Below, piece after piece: positions 35,159 through 46,751 of a DNA stretch of 64,000 nucleotides. Origin of the DNA: Microbacterium sp. KUDC0406. Its GTDB lineage: Bacteria; Actinomycetota; Actinomycetes; Actinomycetales; Microbacteriaceae. Every line of letters starts with the position of its first letter. Positions within the stretch are counted from its first letter, which is position 1. The translations under genes and the position numbers were made by a program. The notes beneath the pieces were generated by a model that searched no databases, had not been told where the DNA came from, and saw only the letters and a program-made list of their open reading frames with translations. The stretch is taken from contig NZ_CP091138.1 in assembly GCF_021582875.1 (NCBI RefSeq), positions 1,054,001-1,118,000 of the forward strand, in the 5' to 3' direction.

Positions 35159-36459
35159 ATGAGATCGCCCGCACCACCACGCACCCTCGCCGCAGAGCTC
35201 ACCCGCGCCGAACCCGGCTCCGAGGTTCGACTGCAGGGCCATGTGCACCGCAGACGGGAACTCGCGACTGTCAGCTTCCTGATCATCCGCGATCGCTCCG
35301 GTCTCGCGCAGGTCGTCCTACGCCCCGAAGAGATCGATGCGACCGAGCTGCCCCGGAGGAGACGATCGTCGACATCGTCGGGATCGTCACCGCGAACCCG
35401 CACGCCCCGGGCGGCGTGGAGCTGACCACGCCCGTCGTATCGCTGCTCGGCGAGCCCGCCGCGACTCCCCCGGTCGAGCTCTGGCGTCCGGAGTTGACAG
35501 CCGGTCTGCCGACGCTGTTGGACAACGCCGCAGTGAGCTGGCGTCACCCGGCTCAGCGGGCCAAGTGGGAGATCGCCGCGGCAAGCCTGCAGGGCTTCCG
35601 CGCCACGCTCGACGCCGCAGGCTTCACAGAGATCCAGACGCCCAAGCTCGTGGCATCCGCCACCGAATCGGGAGCCAACGTCTTCCCCGTCGACTACTTC
35701 GGACGCCCGGCGTTCCTTGCGCAGAGCCCGCAGTTCTACAAGCAGCAGCTCGTCGGCGTCTTCGAGCGCGTCTACGAGGTCGGACCGGTGTTCCGCGCCG
35801 AGCCGCACGACACGGTCCGGCACCTGTCGGAGTACGTCTCGCTGGACGTCGAGTTCGGCTTCATCCACGACCATCACGACGTGCTCGCCATGCTCCGCAC
35901 CGTCCTGGCCGGGATGATTGAGGCGATCCAGACCCGTGCCGCCGACGCCGTCGCCCTGCTGAAGCTCCGGATGCCCGTGATCCCCGACGAGATCCCTACG
36001 ATCCACTTCTCCGAGGCGCTGCAGCGCGTCGGCGCTCCCGCAGACGAGCCGGACCTCGCGCCGGAGCACGAGCGGATGCTGGGCGACTGGGCCATGCAGG
36101 AATTCGGCAGCGACGTGCTCGCGGTCGAGGGCTATCCGATGCGGAAGCGCCCGTTCTACACGCATCCGCAGCCCGACGACGCCCGATGGAGCAACAGCTT
36201 CGACCTCATCTTCCGCGGGCTCGAGCTCGTGACCGGAGGGCAGCGCCTGCACCGGTACGGCGACTACATCGAAGCGCTCACCGCGCGCGGTGAGTCGCCC
36301 GCGGCATACGAGGAGTACCTGCAGGCGTTCGCGCACGGGATGCCGCCGCACGGCGGTTTCGCGATCGGGTTGGAGCGCTGGGTCGGCCGCCTGCTCGAGG
36401 CGCCCAACATCCGGGAGGTCACGCTCTTCCCGCGGGATGTGCACCGTCTGACGCCGTGA
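35159..36459 (+). CDS. aspS2: Aspartyl-tRNA synthetase, archaeal type (AspS2; frameshifted)
   Basis: This class II synthetase is about 433 residues, too short for a bacterial AspRS with its GAD insertion. It resembles the archaeal-type, non-discriminating AspRS that also loads tRNA-Asn. The OB-fold anticodon domain is at the start (VRLQGHVHRRRELATVSFLI). Catalytic motifs follow: IQTPKLVASATESGANVFPV, then RVYEVGPVFRAEPHDTVRHL (motif 2) and GFAIGLERWVGRLL (motif 3). One C is missing from the run 35351-35354. The leader carries a candidate T-box. It may be a second AspRS besides a standard aspS elsewhere. Confidence 0.88.
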
Positions 36460-36463
36460 GGTC

Positions 36464-36507
36464 GGGGCTGGGCTGGGGATCGGATGCCGGTTCTCAGCCC
36501 AGTCCCC
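36464..36507 (+). terminator. Terminator-like hairpin after aspS2
   Basis: GGGGCTGGGCTG (36464-36475) pairs with CAGCCCAGTCCCC (36495-36507), a 12-bp stem with one bulged base, starting 4 bases after the stop. The tract after it is C-rich, not T-rich. Confidence 0.55.
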
Positions 36508-36539
36508 GCTCCCCTGGTCTCCGCGGAACTGCGCGTCAC

Positions 36540-37129
36540 CTACGTCAGCGGATCCTGCGGCAGTGTCGTGATGGAACGCGCATCCGCGCAGTGGATCATG
36601 AACGAGTACTCCGAAGAGGACTGCTGAGTAGGACTGCTGAGCATAACGCGACGCTGCCTCTCGGCCCGGCTGCTCACACGCCCGCGCCGAGCCCGGCGGA
36701 TCCACTCGCTCGCTGCGGCCGGGTAGAGCGGAACGGCGAGCTCGGTGTCGTCGAGCGGACGCCAGACGACCGGAACCACCGACCCGTCGGACTCCGTGAG
36801 CGTTCCGCCTTCAGCAGGCGGCTCGGGATACAGTCGTCCGCTGTACAGCGCGACGATCTCGTGCCCGAGCTCTCCGTCCAGCCGAAAGATATTTTCGACC
36901 ATTCCCAAAAGAAGAGATCGCGGATCTCGGCACCGAGCTCCTCATCGACCTCGCGGATGACCGCTTCGCGGTGAGTCTCGCCCAGTTCGACGCTTCCGCC
37001 GACGAAACGGTCGTAACCCTCGGGGTTCTCCTTCGACGACGCGTTCCTGCTCACGAGATGTCGAGTGCCGTCGGCGTTCGGGGCGACGAGCATGGCCTTC
37101 ACACGGATGTAGGAGCGATCGATCGACAT
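36540..37129 (-). CDS. Nudix hydrolase (frameshifted)
   Basis: This Nudix protein is about 196 residues when repaired. The Nudix box GGSVELGETHREAVIREV with DEELGAE has all the expected glutamates (about residues 44-68). The frame breaks after IRDLFF at the plus-strand A run 36907-36910. One T is missing on the coding strand, and the next frame continues LGMVENIFRLDGELGHE. The C-terminal 40 residues are poorly conserved. The substrate, a nucleoside diphosphate derivative, cannot be told. It converges on aspS2. Confidence 0.8.
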
Positions 37130-37156
37130 ACCCTCATCATTCCGTGTCCGTGGCGC

Positions 37157-37810
37157 TCAGGACTCCTGCCGATCCAAGCCGATGAACGAACGGAACGCCT
37201 CGACCCCGGTCACCACGATCGGCTCCCCGCGCACGAGGTCCTCGGGCGCCAGCACCAGCCGCTGGTTGACGGCGGACTCGCCACGACGGTTGAGACGCTG
37301 CCGGCCGTCCGGTCGGTAGCCCACTTTGCGGCTCACAGCGAGGGATGCCGGATTGTCTGCGAAGGCCGCCGAGGTGATCTCCTCGGCATCCAGGTGGTCG
37401 AAGACGAACGCGCAGATCGCCTGCCGCATCCGTGTGCCGATACCGCGGTCGTGGTGCGCGAGACCCAGCCAGGACCCGGTCTCGCCGGTGCGCGTCACCA
37501 GGTAGTCGTGCGTCGTGAACCCCTGAGTGCCGACGATCTCGCCCTCGTACTCGACGGCGAGATCGAGCGCCCAGGCATTCGTCGACCATCTCGTGCGTGT
37601 CCCCCAGTGATACTGCACGAAATTCGTCGGCAGTCTGTCCGGCGACGCATCCGTCCACGGGTAGGAGAACGGCATCCGGTTCGGATCGTGCACGCCGGCT
37701 GCGGCCACGTCGATCAAGGTCGGCAGCACATCATCGGTGATCGGTCGCAGTACGAGGGGCCCGGCCTCGATCCGTAGTCCGAACGGCGGGAACGCGTCTC
37801 TCAGATCCAT
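37157..37810 (-). CDS. GNAT family acetyltransferase
   Basis: This 217-residue protein has GNAT motifs of the RimJ/RimL group. LGLAHHDRGIGTRMRQAICAF supplies the acetyl-CoA loop, AAFADNPASLAVSRKVGYRPDG the final helix, and an early PLVLRPITDDVLPTLIDV matches the opening strand. The ATG giving MDLRDAFPPFG was preferred to a GTG three codons upstream. It is 27 bases upstream of the Nudix gene on the same strand. Between it and the next gene upstream there are 117 bases with no clear feature. Confidence 0.88.
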   Translation of the reverse strand: MDLRDAFPPFGLRIEAGPLVLRPITDDVLPTLIDVAAAGVHDPNRMPFSYPWTDASPDRLPTNFVQYHWGTRTRWSTNAWALDLAVEYEGEIVGTQGFTTHDYLVTRTGETGSWLGLAHHDRGIGTRMRQAICAFVFDHLDAEEITSAAFADNPASLAVSRKVGYRPDGRQRLNRRGESAVNQRLVLAPEDLVRGEPIVVTGVEAFRSFIGLDRQES

Positions 37811-37927
37811 GCCGACCACTCTGCCGTATCCGTGCCGTCTATTGCGCGCGGTACTCGGCCCGCGCGATCCGCCACCTACGCAGCCCGGCGGTTGATCGCG
37901 TCGACGCGGGCACGGAGCCCGTACCGG

Positions 37928-38721
37928 TCACGGCACCCGCGCTATCGCCAGCAGGTGCGCGCTCTGATCGCGGATGCCAGGTTCAGCGGATGCCGCGCGA
38001 GCGATGAGCATGGCGGCGTCCTGCACGTCCTGATCCGGATCGCGCACCACCTCGAGGAACAGGCCTGCGGGACCTTCCACGCCGACGACGTCGAAGACGT
38101 CAAGTCCTGCCGCCTCGACCTCGGACTGCAGCTCCTCGGCGGTGTGGAAGTGACCGGCGGGGAAGCGCAGCCCCGAGACCGGCGTGCCGTCGGCGATCAG
38201 AGCGCCCCACTCCCCGGGATCGGCGACGGAACGTCCCGAGCCAGAGAGGCGGCGCCGAACGCGACATATCGCGACAGTCCGGCCGCGAGAACCATCCCGC
38301 CGGAGCGCACGACTCGGGCCGCCTCACGGATCGCGGTGAGCCGATCCTCGAGGGATGCCAAGTGGTACAGCGGCCCGAGCATCAGCGCCGCATCGAACGA
38401 GGCGTCCGCGTACGGCAGTTCGCGCGCATCCCCGATACGCGCGCTCACACCGGCCTCGAGCGCGCTCTCGACGTGGCGCGGAACGGGCTCGACCAGCTCG
38501 ACAACGTATCCGACGCTCTGCAGGGCCGCGGCGTGCACGCCCGAGCCGCCGCCGATGTCGAGCACGCGGCCTGTCGGCACGTGTTCGCGGATGAGCTCCT
38601 GCGTGCGACGGAACTCCAGCGGTCCCTGCGCCGAGCGCGTTGTCAGCCGCACGCTCTCATCGAAGACATCGCCGTAGTAGGTCTGGATCCGCGCGTCGAT
38701 GTCACTCTGAGAAGGCGTCAT
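37928..38721 (-). CDS. Class I SAM-dependent methyltransferase (frameshifted)
   Basis: This protein is about 264 residues after repair. GRVLDIGGGSGVHAAAL carries the SAM loop, VELVEPVPRHVE the acidic loop, and YADASFDAALMLGPLYHLA the catalytic-side motif. A G is missing from a coding-strand G run (plus-strand C run 38212-38215), where PIPGSGAL should read PIPGEWGALIADGTPVSG. The second half carries GLDVFDVVGVEGPAGLFLE, typical of small-molecule methyltransferases. It is 9 bases downstream of the TrmH-like gene. Confidence 0.82.
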
Positions 38722-38730
38722 GAACGGATG

Positions 38731-39543
38731 CTAGCGAGTCGCACGCTGGCGCGCGGCCTCGTAGAGCATGAGCGTCGCCGCGTTCGAGGCGTTCAGCGAG
38801 CTCGCCGATCCTCGCATCGGCACGCGGACGGTGACATCCGCTGCTTCGCGCCAGCCGCGCGACAGACCGACCGTCTCGTTGCCGATCAGCACCAGGGTGG
38901 GCTGCGTGAAGTCGTAGTCCCAGACATCGACCTCGCCGTGCTCGTCGGTCGCGACGACAGACACCGGAACACCCCCGGCACGGACGTCGGCGATCCAGTC
39001 CAGCACCGGCCCCTGCGACGCCGCCCGCACCGCCGGCGTCGCGAAGAGCGATCCCGTAGACGAGCGCACCGACTTCGGGTCGTACGGGTCGGCGGCGTGC
39101 CCCGACACCACGAGTCCGTGTCCGCCGAAAGCATCGAGCGAACGCAGGATCGCGCCGACGTTCCCGGGCTGCGTCGGCCGGTCGAAGACCATCCCGAGGA
39201 AGTCAGCGGGCGTCGGGATGCGAGAGAAGTCATCCTCCGGCATCCGCACGATCGCGATGGCCTCGGCCTCGCCGTCCTCCTTGCCGGAGAGCTCCGCGAG
39301 CAGCTCGGGGCTCATCGCGATGCCCTCGGACGCCTGCGCGACGACGTCCTTCGCCCAGGGCGACAGCTTCCGCTGCCCGTCGAACACCGCGGTCTCGATC
39401 GTCCAGCCATGCGCGATGGCCTGATTGATCGGGCGCACGCCCTGCACGATGAAGCGTCCATCGCGCAGCCGGCGGTTGCGGTTGTGCAGCAGCGCCTCGA
39501 TGAGCTGGAAGCGCGCGTTCCTGGTGGAGATCTTCAGTGTCAC
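38731..39543 (-). CDS. TrmH/SpoU family RNA methyltransferase
   Basis: This 270-residue SpoU-fold methyltransferase adds a 2'-O-methyl group to tRNA or rRNA. The C-terminal knotted domain has VFDRPTQPGNVGAILRSLDA (motif 1, with the catalytic arginine region), LVLIGNETVGLSRGW (motif 2) and PMRGSASSLNASNAATLML (motif 3). The N-terminal 100 residues form a substrate-binding domain (RNRRLRDGRFIVQGVRPI). Because it sits near a UvrA-like gene in an accessory region, a resistance-type rRNA methylation is conceivable but unproven. Confidence 0.9.
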   Translation of the reverse strand: MTLKISTRNARFQLIEALLHNRNRRLRDGRFIVQGVRPINQAIAHGWTIETAVFDGQRKLSPWAKDVVAQASEGIAMSPELLAELSGKEDGEAEAIAIVRMPEDDFSRIPTPADFLGMVFDRPTQPGNVGAILRSLDAFGGHGLVVSGHAADPYDPKSVRSSTGSLFATPAVRAASQGPVLDWIADVRAGGVPVSVVATDEHGEVDVWDYDFTQPTLVLIGNETVGLSRGWREAADVTVRVPMRGSASSLNASNAATLMLYEAARQRATR

Positions 39544-39547
39544 CCGC

Positions 39548-41894
<2,347 letters not shown>

Positions 41895-41910
41895 CGTCGT
41901 CCTCTCCGGC

Positions 41911-42321
41911 TCAGGCTGCCTGCTGCAGACGCACCATATTGCCCGCGGGGTCGCGGAACGCGCAATCGCGGATTCCGTAGGGCTGGTCGATCGGCTCCTG
42001 CACCACGTCGGCGCCCTTGGCCTCGATCGCGGCGAAAGCCTCGTCGAGATCGGTCGTGGCCAGCACGATCCCGCCGAAGCTGCCCTTGGCCATGAGCTCG
42101 AGGATCGTGGTGCGCTCGTCATCGTTGATGCCGGGGTCGACCGCCGGCGGAGTCAGCACGATCGCCGTGTCGGGCTGACCGACCGGTCCGACCGTGATCC
42201 ATCTCATCTGCTGATAGCCGATGTCCTTGCGCACCTCGAAGCCGAGAATGTCCCGGTAGAAGGCGAGGGATGCCTCGGCATCGGTGTGCGGCAGGAAGCT
42301 GGCGTTGATCGTGATCTCCAT
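41911..42321 (-). CDS. VOC family protein (glyoxalase/bleomycin-resistance fold)
   Basis: This 136-residue protein has two beta-alpha-beta-beta-beta modules. The opening NASFLPHTDAEASLAFYRDILGFEV and the last strand YGIRDCAFRDPAGNMVRLQQ, with a metal-ligand candidate in the second module, are typical of VOC proteins. The family includes glyoxalase I, extradiol dioxygenases and antibiotic-binding proteins. The specific activity is not known. It is 10 bases downstream of the AraC gene and 16 bases upstream of the UvrA-like gene, so all three may be one operon. Confidence 0.88.
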   Translation of the reverse strand: MEITINASFLPHTDAEASLAFYRDILGFEVRKDIGYQQMRWITVGPVGQPDTAIVLTPPAVDPGINDDERTTILELMAKGSFGGIVLATTDLDEAFAAIEAKGADVVQEPIDQPYGIRDCAFRDPAGNMVRLQQAA

Positions 42322-42331
42322 GTCTTCGAAA

Positions 42332-42766
42332 CTACGCATCGCCGCCGCCATCCGCTTCTCGATTCCTGATCGGCCGGATCGCCTGCTTCTCGACCCAGGA
42401 CGGGATGCCGGGGCCGAGACCCGGATCCTCCCGGTACGCACTGGGCGGTCTGCCGACGAGCTCTGAGAAGCGGGTGCTGAAGGTGCCGAGCGAGGAGAAC
42501 CCGACCTCGAAGCACACGTCGGTGACAGACAGGTCGCCGCGGCGCAGCAGTGCCATGGCGCGCTCGATGCGCCGTGTCATGAGATAGGAGTACGGCGATT
42601 CCCCGAAGGCCTGTTTGAAGCGCCTGCTGAGGTGCCCTGCGGACATGTGGGCTCCCCTGGCCAGCGCCTCCACGTCGAGCGGCCGTGCGTACTCCCGGTC
42701 GATCCGGTCGCGCACCCCGCGCAGGATGGCCAGTTCGCGGAGTCGCTGGTCGTCGGCGGAGGTCAC
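42332..42766 (-). CDS. AraC family transcriptional regulator
   Basis: This 144-residue protein is mostly a DNA-binding domain. LDVEALARGAHMSAGHLSRRFKQAFGESP is the first helix-turn-helix and GDLSVTDVCFEVGFSSLGTFSTRFSELVG the second, with the closing RPPSAYREDP. There is no clear ligand-binding domain, so it may act with the co-encoded VOC protein, a pairing seen in actinobacteria. GTG 42766 was chosen because it gives MTSADDQRLREL; longer in-frame starts lie within the intergenic region. Confidence 0.85.
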   Translation of the reverse strand: MTSADDQRLRELAILRGVRDRIDREYARPLDVEALARGAHMSAGHLSRRFKQAFGESPYSYLMTRRIERAMALLRRGDLSVTDVCFEVGFSSLGTFSTRFSELVGRPPSAYREDPGLGPGIPSWVEKQAIRPIRNREADGGGDA

Positions 42767-42846
42767 ATTCCGATCGTGGCATGCAGCGCCGACACGCGCC
42801 ATAACCCTGCGTGACGCGCCTTCCACGATTTGGAAACCGCACCCGC

Positions 42847-42852
42847 TACGCT
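42847..42852 (+). promoter_or_regulatory. -10 box TACGCT of the HdeD-like gene
   Basis: TACGCT fits TANNNT. A leader of about 35 bases follows, with AGGAGG at 42868-42873 and GAAAGGAAA at 42880-42888 before the ATG at 42893. Confidence 0.4.
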
Positions 42853-42892
42853 GGACACATGCCTCACAGGAGGTTCCCAGAAAGGAAACATC

Positions 42893-43483
42893 ATGTCTGA
42901 TGCTCTGTCGGAAGCGAAGGGCTTCGTCAAGTCCGTCCGGGTCTTCCTCGCCGTCTCTGGCGCGATCGCGCTCATCGCCGGCCTCATCCTGCTGATCTGG
43001 CCGGGGAAGTCGGCCGTGATCGTCACCGCGATCATCGCGGCCTACCTGATCGTCGCCGGTCTCGTCTACATCGCGCTCGGCATCTTCTCCAAGGAGAAGG
43101 GCGGCTGGTCCCGTGTCGGCCACATCGTGCTGGGCCTGATCTACATCGTCGCCGGTGTGATCGCCTTCACCAACCTCGCCGCCGCCGCCGCGACGCTCGC
43201 GTTCGTGGTCGCGATCCTGATCGGTGTCAGCTGGATCATCGACGGCATCGTCTCGCTCAGCCTGCTGGGCAAGTCCGGGTCGAAGGTCTGGACCATCATC
43301 TACTCGATCCTCAGCATCGTCGCCGGAATCGTGGTGCTCTTCTCGCCGCTGTACGCCGCCGTCGTGCTGTGGTGGATCCTGGGCATCGCCCTGGTCGTCC
43401 TCGGCATCGTGCAGATCGTCCGTGCGATCACGCTCGGCAAGGACGCCAAGGACATCGAGGACACGCTCAAGAGCGAGGTCTGA
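42893..43483 (+). CDS. HdeD family (DUF308) membrane protein
   Basis: This 196-residue protein has about six hydrophobic helices, such as AVSGAIALIAGLILLIWPG and SILSIVAGIVVLFSPLYAA, in the paired repeats of the HdeD/DUF308 family. In enteric bacteria HdeD is linked to acid resistance. In actinobacteria the function is unknown. It carries a short charged N-terminus and a charged C-terminal tail (GKDAKDIEDTLKSEV). The gene is monocistronic and is closed by an unusually long hairpin. Confidence 0.88.
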   Translation: MSDALSEAKGFVKSVRVFLAVSGAIALIAGLILLIWPGKSAVIVTAIIAAYLIVAGLVYIALGIFSKEKGGWSRVGHIVLGLIYIVAGVIAFTNLAAAAATLAFVVAILIGVSWIIDGIVSLSLLGKSGSKVWTIIYSILSIVAGIVVLFSPLYAAVVLWWILGIALVVLGIVQIVRAITLGKDAKDIEDTLKSEV

Positions 43484-43493
43484 TCCGTCCTTC

Positions 43494-43537
43494 ATACGCA
43501 GGTGGCCCCGTCCGTTCGGACGGGGCCACCTGCGTAT
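43494..43537. terminator. 20-bp two-way terminator hairpin
   Basis: A perfect 20-bp stem (43494-43513 with 43518-43537) has a 4-base GTTC loop and lies between the convergent HdeD-like and SDR genes. Its stability suggests strong termination in both directions. Confidence 0.85.
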
Positions 43538-43549
43538 GCGGATGAGGGA

Positions 43550-44314
43550 TCACTCGGCGACGAACCCCGACGTGTCGCCCACCAGACGGGTGTTGTCCGC
43601 CGGGACCGGATCGACGGCGGCCTGCGCGACCTCGGCGGCGAACTCCGAGACGTTGTAGAGCTTGCCGGCCGACTCACGGCGCTCCGAGATCGCCCCCGGG
43701 TTCATGCGCTCCAGGAGGGTCGCGGTGATGGTGCCCTCGATCATGTCGCCGGAGACGACCGTGAACCCCACGCCCGCCTCGGCCAGGCCGGGGATGAGTT
43801 CGCGCAGCGCATCCTCGCCGGCGCGCTTGGACTTCGCGACCGGCTCGTACTCCGGCATGGTCGGCGTCGTGCGGATGAAGTGCGCCTGATGGCTGGTCAC
43901 GAAGACCACCCGCGCCCCTTCGCCCAGCAGCGGTCGTGCCTGCTCCAGCACGTCGACCTGGGCGTCACGGTTGAGCTTCAGCGCGTAGTCCTCGGCCATG
44001 CCGGACTCCATGCCGCCGGAGGCGTTCAGCACCAGGATGTCGAGGCGGCCGAACTCGCTCTCGACCTTCGCGAACATCTCACCGACGGATGCCGGATCGG
44101 TGAGGTCCGCAGCGACCACGAGAGCCCTGCGGCCCAGCGCGCGCAGCTCGGTCGCGAGCTTCTCGGCGCGGGGCGCCTTGTTGCGGTAGTTGATCACCAC
44201 ATCGGCCCCCGCCTGCGCGAAATAGCGGACGGTGTCGGCTCCGATGCCCCGCGACGAGCCGGTGACGAGAGCCACCTTGCCGTCGAGGGAGCCAGCGGGA
44301 AGAACGTCGGTCAC
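43550..44314 (-). CDS. Short-chain dehydrogenase/reductase
   Basis: This 254-residue SDR has the cofactor motif VTGSSRGIGADTV (about residues 16-28), LDILVLNASGGM for the NNAG position, and a catalytic region with SHQAHFI and the YEPVAKSKRAGE Tyr-x3-Lys pair. The substrate is not known. The GTG start (VTDVLPAG) has AAGGAG just upstream on its strand. It lies divergent from the NfeD gene. Confidence 0.87.
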   Translation of the reverse strand: MTDVLPAGSLDGKVALVTGSSRGIGADTVRYFAQAGADVVINYRNKAPRAEKLATELRALGRRALVVAADLTDPASVGEMFAKVESEFGRLDILVLNASGGMESGMAEDYALKLNRDAQVDVLEQARPLLGEGARVVFVTSHQAHFIRTTPTMPEYEPVAKSKRAGEDALRELIPGLAEAGVGFTVVSGDMIEGTITATLLERMNPGAISERRESAGKLYNVSEFAAEVAQAAVDPVPADNTRLVGDTSGFVAE

Positions 44315-44402
44315 TGGTACTCCTTGAAATGCTCTGTCTCGCCGCGACCGCGACGATCTCACCCTACATCGGAGGGGCCCGCCGACCCCGCCGGCACCGT
44401 GA

Positions 44403-44408
44403 TAGGTT
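44403..44408 (+). promoter_or_regulatory. -10 box TAGGTT of the NfeD operon
   Basis: TAGGTT fits TANNNT and would give a leader of about 16 bases with a ribosome binding site AGGAAGGGCGA (44418-44428) before the ATG at 44431. Confidence 0.45.
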
Positions 44409-44430
44409 CGCACCAACAGGAAGGGCGACC

Positions 44431-44885
44431 ATGATCGAGATGTTCGAGCAGTGGGCGTGGATCGGCTGGCTGGTGCTGATCGCGGTGTTCCTCGTCATCG
44501 AGATGCTGTCCCTCGACTTCACCTTCCTCATGCTCGCCTTCGGCGGCGCCGTCGGCCTCATCACCGACCTGATCGGCATGCCGATCTGGCTCCAGGTGAT
44601 CATCGCCGGCATCGCCGCGGCCCTGTTCATCCTCTTCCTGCGCCCACCACTGCTGCATCGGCTCAGGCGCGGTGAGGATCCGACCAAATCGAACGTCGAT
44701 GCCCTGATCGGCCTGCACGGAACTGCGCTTGCCGACATCACCCGCGTCAGCGGCGAGGCGAAGCTCGGCAACGGCGACACCTGGACGGCACGCAGCGCGA
44801 CCGACGCCCCGATCCCCGGGGCGGGCGCATCGAGGTCGTCGAGATCACCGGGGCGACGGCCGTCGTCCGTCCCCTCAGCGAATAG
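44431..44885 (+). CDS. NfeD-like membrane protein (frameshifted)
   Basis: This protein is about 151 residues, with three hydrophobic N-terminal helices (IGWLVLIAVFLVIEMLSL and more) and a C-terminal OB-fold (LHGTALADITRVSGEAKLGN, then IEVVEITGATAVVRPL after repair). NfeD proteins pair with the SPFH/stomatin proteins of the next gene and are thought to help membrane quality control. One G is missing from the run 44818-44821. It precedes the SPFH gene by 7 bases. Confidence 0.85.
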
Positions 44886-44892
44886 GAGAACC

Positions 44893-45824
44893 GTGGACGA
44901 TTCGTTCATCCCCACCGCGATCGGATGGATCCTGGCGATCGCGGTCATCATCTTCGTGGTGGTGACCGTCGCCCGGGCGATCCGCATCATCCCGCAGGCG
45001 ACCGCCGGCGTCGTCGAAAGACTGGGCCGCTATCACAAGACCCTCTCCCCGGACTGAACATCCTGGTGCCCTTCATCGATCGGCTGCGCCCGCTCATCGA
45101 CATGCGCGAGCAGGTCGTGTCGTTCCCACCGCAGCCCGTGATCACCGAGGACAACCTCGTCGTGTCCATCGACACCGTCGTCTACTTCCAGGTCACGGAC
45201 GCCCGGGCCGCGACGTACGAGATCGCCAACTACCTCGGTGCCGTGGAGCAGCTCACCACCACCACGCTGCGCAACGTGGTCGGCGGGCTGAACCTCGAAG
45301 AGGCCCTGACCAGCCGCGACGAGATCAACGGCCAGCTGCGCGTGGTCCTCGACGAGGCCACCGGCAAATGGGGCATCCGAGTCGGTCGTGTCGAACTGAA
45401 GGCCATCGACCCGCCCGTCTCCATTCAGGACTCGATGGAGAAGCAGATGCGCGCGGAGCGCGACCGGCGCGCCGCCATCCTCACCGCCGAGGGGTCCAAG
45501 CAGTCGCAGATCCTCGAGGCGGAGGGTCAGCGCCAGGCCGCGATCCTGAAGGCGGAGGGCGACAAGCAGGCAGCCGTGCTGCGAGCCCAGGGCGAGGCGG
45601 AGGCGATCAACAACGTCTTCACCGCCATCCACCAGGGCCAGCCCGACGACAAGCTGCTCGCGTACCAGTATCTGCAGATGCTGCCGAAGGTGAGCGAGAG
45701 CCCCTCCAGCAAGCTCTGGATCATCCCGAGCGAGCTGACGGAGGCGCTGAAGAACTTCGGCACGGCGTTCACTCCGCGCCCCGGGGAGGGCCCGTCGACG
45801 CCGCCGACGCGACCCGGCGCGTGA
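44893..45824 (+). CDS. SPFH/Band 7 (stomatin-like) protein (frameshifted)
   Basis: This protein is about 310 residues. An N-terminal membrane anchor (IGWILAIAVIIFVVVTVAR) is followed by the SPFH domain (AGVVERLGRYHKTLSPGLNI after repair, then VVSIDTVVYFQVTDARAATY) and a long charged coiled-coil (RAERDRRAAILTAEGSKQSQ, ILKAEGDKQAAVLRAQGEAE). Such proteins form membrane microdomain scaffolds. A C is missing from the run 45047-45050. The GTG start follows TAGGAG. The TGA overlaps the GDPD GTG. Confidence 0.88.
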
Positions 45825-46594
45825 CGCACCCCTACTTCGCCGGTACACGGTCTCCCCGCGTCCTCGCCCACCGTGGTCTCGCGATCCCGGAGGGTGAGGA
45901 CACGGCTGTGTGGGAGAACTCCGCAGGCGCCTTCGCTCAGGCGGTGACGGCCGGCGCCTCATACATCGAGACCGACTGCCAGGTGACCGCCGACGGCGAC
46001 GTCGTGCTGTTCCACGACGACACACTGCAGCGCCTCACCGGCGATGACCGCGCGGTGTCCACCGTGCGCACCGCCGAGCTGCGTGACGTCTTCGCTGAGC
46101 ACGGCGGTCTCCTGACGGTGGACGAAGCCCTCGATGCCTTCCCCGAGACCCGTTTCAACATCGACGTCAAGACGGATGCGGCGGCCGGGCCCATCGGCGC
46201 CCTCATCGCACCGCACACCCGGCGCGTGCTGATCACCAGCTTCTCGGACTCCCGCCGACGCCGGGCTCTGGAGTCGACTCGGCAGGCGGGCGCGATGGAG
46301 CGCCCCGCCACTTCCGGCGGGCGGGCCTCGATCGTCGCGCTGCGCGCGCTGTCCGCCCTGCGCGTCTCCCCGGGCGCGGCCCTGCGCGAGGTCGACGCGG
46401 TGCAGATCCCCATCGCTCAGGGCTCGTTCCGCGTGCTCACTCCCGCACTCCTCCGCGCTGCGCACAGACACGGCGTGGAGGTGCATGTCTGGACGGTCAA
46501 CGACCCCGCCCAGATGCGCGAACTCGTCGATCTCGGTGTGGACGGCATCATCAGCGATCATGCCGACATCGCGCTGCGCACCATCGGTTTCTGA
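45821..46594 (+). CDS. Glycerophosphodiester phosphodiesterase
   Basis: This 257-residue TIM-barrel enzyme cleaves deacylated phospholipids to glycerol 3-phosphate and an alcohol. RVLAHRGLAIPEGEDT carries the first catalytic histidine, IETDCQVTADGDVVLFHDDT the metal-binding Glu-Asp and second histidine. RFNIDVKTD and the final VWTVNDPAQMRELVDLGVDG fit the family. There is no signal peptide, so it is cytoplasmic. It overlaps the SPFH gene and likely serves lipid turnover with it. One of the 16-mer repeats starts at its stop codon. Confidence 0.93.
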   Translation: MTHPYFAGTRSPRVLAHRGLAIPEGEDTAVWENSAGAFAQAVTAGASYIETDCQVTADGDVVLFHDDTLQRLTGDDRAVSTVRTAELRDVFAEHGGLLTVDEALDAFPETRFNIDVKTDAAAGPIGALIAPHTRRVLITSFSDSRRRRALESTRQAGAMERPATSGGRASIVALRALSALRVSPGAALREVDAVQIPIAQGSFRVLTPALLRAAHRHGVEVHVWTVNDPAQMRELVDLGVDGIISDHADIALRTIGF

Positions 46595-46608
46595 GCGAGC
46601 GAAGCGAG
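46593..46608. repeat. GAGCGAGCGAAGCGAG repeat, copy 2
   Basis: This copy differs in one base from 18363-18378 and overlaps the GDPD stop codon. Such short repeats at gene ends are common in this genus but their role is unknown. Confidence 0.4.
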
Positions 46609-46721
46609 ACGAGGGCACCTTCCTGAGCCCTCCGCGATCGAATCTGCCGCAGGCCCTGGGATTCCACTGTGAAAAGCTCTAGGATTCAGGCCCTGTGGAT
46701 GATCCGCACAGCCAGGTTCGT

Positions 46722-46727
46722 TATACC
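46722..46727 (+). promoter_or_regulatory. -10-like TATACC of rbpA
   Basis: TATACC lies 24 bases before the rbpA ATG, with GAGAGGACC as ribosome binding site. A second candidate TAGGAT lies at 46680-46685. In Streptomyces rbpA has an oxidative-stress sigma-R promoter, but I do not see a convincing GGAAT-GTT pair here. Confidence 0.35.
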
Positions 46728-46751
46728 TGACAGCGACGAGAGGACCACACA

